Source: Gemmatimonadota bacterium (lineage in GTDB: Bacteria; Gemmatimonadota; Gemmatimonadetes; Gemmatimonadales; Gemmatimonadaceae). From it: a DNA stretch of 41,499 bases. The first letter of the stretch is position 1. Every line of letters starts with the position of its first letter. The notes under the pieces were generated by a model that saw only the letters and a list, made by a program, of their open reading frames with translations, ran no database searches and was not told the origin of the DNA. Shown in pieces: positions 40,258 through 41,499 of this stretch. The translations under genes and the position numbers were made by a program. The DNA is taken from the NCBI GenBank assembly GCA_025362095.1, contig JANYIJ010000004.1:1-41499 (forward strand), read 5' to 3'.

Positions 40258-41192
40258 GCGAAGACGTTCCGGTCTACGAAGTGCGCGCGCCGGAGGAATC
40301 GGCGTCGCGGGTCACCTCTGCGGTGCAGTGGCTGATCGCGGCGAGCGTCTTCGTCTATTTCATCCAGCTCGCCGTTCTCAATCCGGCCGACGTACAGGCG
40401 ACGCTCGGATTCCAGACGAAAGATCTTGGCCACCAGTGGTGGACGATAGGCACGTATCTGTTCGTGAACGGCGGCTTCTGGCAGCTCGCGCTGAACATGT
40501 ACGCGCTCTGGCTGTTCGGCCCCCGCCTCGAGGCGAAGTGGGGGTCGCGCGAGTTCGTGCGCTTTTTCCTGTTCTGCGGACTGGGAGGCTGGTTCGCCCA
40601 CCTCGTGTTCGTCCCCGGCGAATCGATACTGCTCAGCGCATCATCTGCCGTGTTCGGCGTGATGCTTGCGTCCGCCGCGCTCTGGCCTGATGAACAGCTC
40701 TTCGTCTTCGGCGTGATCCCCACGACCGTGCGCTGGCTTGTGATTTTCCTCGGCGTGCTGAACATCGTCGGCGGCGTGACCGCCACGGGAGCGCAGGGCG
40801 GCATCGCGTATCTCGCGCATGTGGGCGGGCTCGGCGCCGCGTGGCTCTATCTGCACATGACTGCCTCGGCGACTATCGACCGGCTCCGTCAGGGCGTTTC
40901 GCCGGTGCCCGACGAACCGGAGGACGTTCCGCCGCGCGCCGTGCCGCGCGCGATGCCGCGAACCCGCGCGCGCGAACGTGAGCGCGACAACATTGATGAC
41001 GTCGTCGCGCGCAGCAACGAGGCCGTCTCCAAGCGCACGAGCGCGTCGCCGCGCGCCGAGCGCGCGAAGCAGACCGAGCTCACCGCGCTCGATCAGGTGC
41101 TCGACAAGATTTCCGCAAAGGGACTCGACAGCCTCACGAGCGAGGAGCGTCGCCTGCTCAGCGAGGAATCGAAGCGCCGGAGACCGGAATAG
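40254..41192 (+). CDS. rhomboid-like membrane protein with DUF6576-type tail
   Basis: A 312-residue protein with six predicted helices in the first 215 residues. Rhomboid landmarks: the L1-TM2 segment with Asn81 (QLALNMYALWLFGPRLE), the catalytic serine region LLSASSAVFG (Ser130) and the dyad His189 in LAHVGGLGAAW. Relative to the usual GxSG the motif is SASS, and the oxyanion-hole His before Asn81 is Gln77, so it may be a slow, altered or inactive protease. The C-terminal tail holds a Pro/Arg linker and a short helical DUF6576-like domain (LDQVLDKISAKGLDSLTSEE). It overlaps the QueE-like gene (ATGA) and abuts queF. Confidence 0.85.
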   Translation: MSEDVPVYEVRAPEESASRVTSAVQWLIAASVFVYFIQLAVLNPADVQATLGFQTKDLGHQWWTIGTYLFVNGGFWQLALNMYALWLFGPRLEAKWGSREFVRFFLFCGLGGWFAHLVFVPGESILLSASSAVFGVMLASAALWPDEQLFVFGVIPTTVRWLVIFLGVLNIVGGVTATGAQGGIAYLAHVGGLGAAWLYLHMTASATIDRLRQGVSPVPDEPEDVPPRAVPRAMPRTRARERERDNIDDVVARSNEAVSKRTSASPRAERAKQTELTALDQVLDKISAKGLDSLTSEERRLLSEESKRRRPE

Positions 41193-41499
41193 GTGCCAAG
41201 CCCGCAGCTGCTGGAAACTTTTCCGAATCCGTATGCCGACCGGGATTACGAAATTTTCATGACGTGCCCGGAGTTCACGTCACTCTGTCCGCTCGGCGGA
41301 ATCGAGGGCGACGCGGACGAGCTCGCGCTGCTCAAAGGGGGCGCGCCGGATTTCGCGACGATCAGCATCACGTACATCCCGGGCAAGCTCTGCGTGGAAC
41401 TCAAGAGCCTGAAGTTTTATCTCTGGAGTTTTCGCAATGACGGAATTTTCTATGAGCGCGTCGTGAACAGGATTCTCGACGATCTCGTGAAGGTGGTGA
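41193..41499 (+). CDS. queF: NADPH-dependent 7-cyano-7-deazaguanine reductase (3' partial)
   Basis: QueF reduces preQ0 to preQ1 for queuosine. The frame runs from GTG 41193, directly after the rhomboid stop, to the window edge with no stop. Family blocks: [26 protein letters not shown] with catalytic Cys32, [31 protein letters not shown] and a final [12 protein letters not shown]. Compared with Bacillus subtilis QueF, where Cys55 and Asp62 are seven residues apart, the catalytic Cys (32) and Asp (53) here are 21 apart, a 14-residue insertion. The active-site His preceding the conserved Glu is Tyr (FYE). The short, single-domain YkvM-type form is implied. Confidence 0.93.
   Translation, partial: MPSPQLLETFPNPYADRDYEIFMTCPEFTSLCPLGGIEGDADELALLKGGAPDFATISITYIPGKLCVELKSLKFYLWSFRNDGIFYERVVNRILDDLVKVV

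Noticed and set aside
1-41499. CRISPR arrays, insertion sequences, prophage or transferred island
   Set aside because: No direct repeats with spacers, no transposase or integrase motifs, and base composition and codon use look uniform across the window.

Overview
The window is 41.5 kb of GC-rich bacterial chromosome (genes carry the codon bias of a high-GC genome throughout) and it contains the replication-origin neighbourhood. The gene set (GWxTD-domain lipoprotein, soluble Hanks-type kinase, SPOR/TPR protein, DUF6576-tailed rhomboid, paired M16 peptidases, several secreted proteins of unknown function) fits Gemmatimonadota best. That assignment is an inference from gene content, not a database result. 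I see no insertion sequence, prophage, CRISPR array or tRNA gene. The window is packed, with no gene-free stretch above 300 bases.

Region 1 (1-5133, +) is a nucleoside-type ABC importer operon: BMP-family binding protein (5' end outside the window), a Nif3-family protein, a double ATPase and two permeases. All are joined by 4-base ATGA/GTGA overlaps. Region 2 (5130-12260, -) holds a lipoprotein, a DUF4031-like small protein and a type IV pilin, then DNA polymerase I, a cold-shock protein, a SEC59/VTE5-like membrane kinase and a GWxTD lipoprotein. Region 3 (12332-17167) has a Ser/Thr kinase, a membrane histidine kinase, pyrE, an AraC-type regulator, the RNase P RNA gene and a secreted protein.

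Region 4 (17197-23905) is the origin region. dnaN and dnaA lie on the minus strand, and rpmH-rnpA-yidD-yidC-mnmE lie divergently on the plus strand. DnaA boxes lie upstream of dnaA. A second cluster of degenerate boxes with a DnaA-trio-like tract and an AT-rich stretch sits between dnaA and dnaN. The rnpA frame has no ATG, GTG or TTG where its N-terminus must begin.

Region 5 (23925-34516) carries a putative metalloprotease, upp, a 58-residue protein, a beta-CASP RNA nuclease, a DUF218 protein, two M16 peptidases, a Nudix hydrolase, an ECF sigma factor with a small zinc-binding anti-sigma-like protein, holA and a SPOR protein. Region 6 (34513-41499, +) is mutS, cystathionine beta-synthase, ddl, a protein that looks like QueE (7-carboxy-7-deazaguanine synthase) stripped of its iron-sulfur cysteines, a rhomboid-like protein, and the start of queF.

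The most unusual items are the cysteine-less QueE-like protein two genes upstream of queF, the QueF insertion next to its catalytic cysteine, the missing rnpA start codon, the origin elements, and a recurrent -10-like hexamer placed 6-8 bases before start codons, which implies many leaderless mRNAs.
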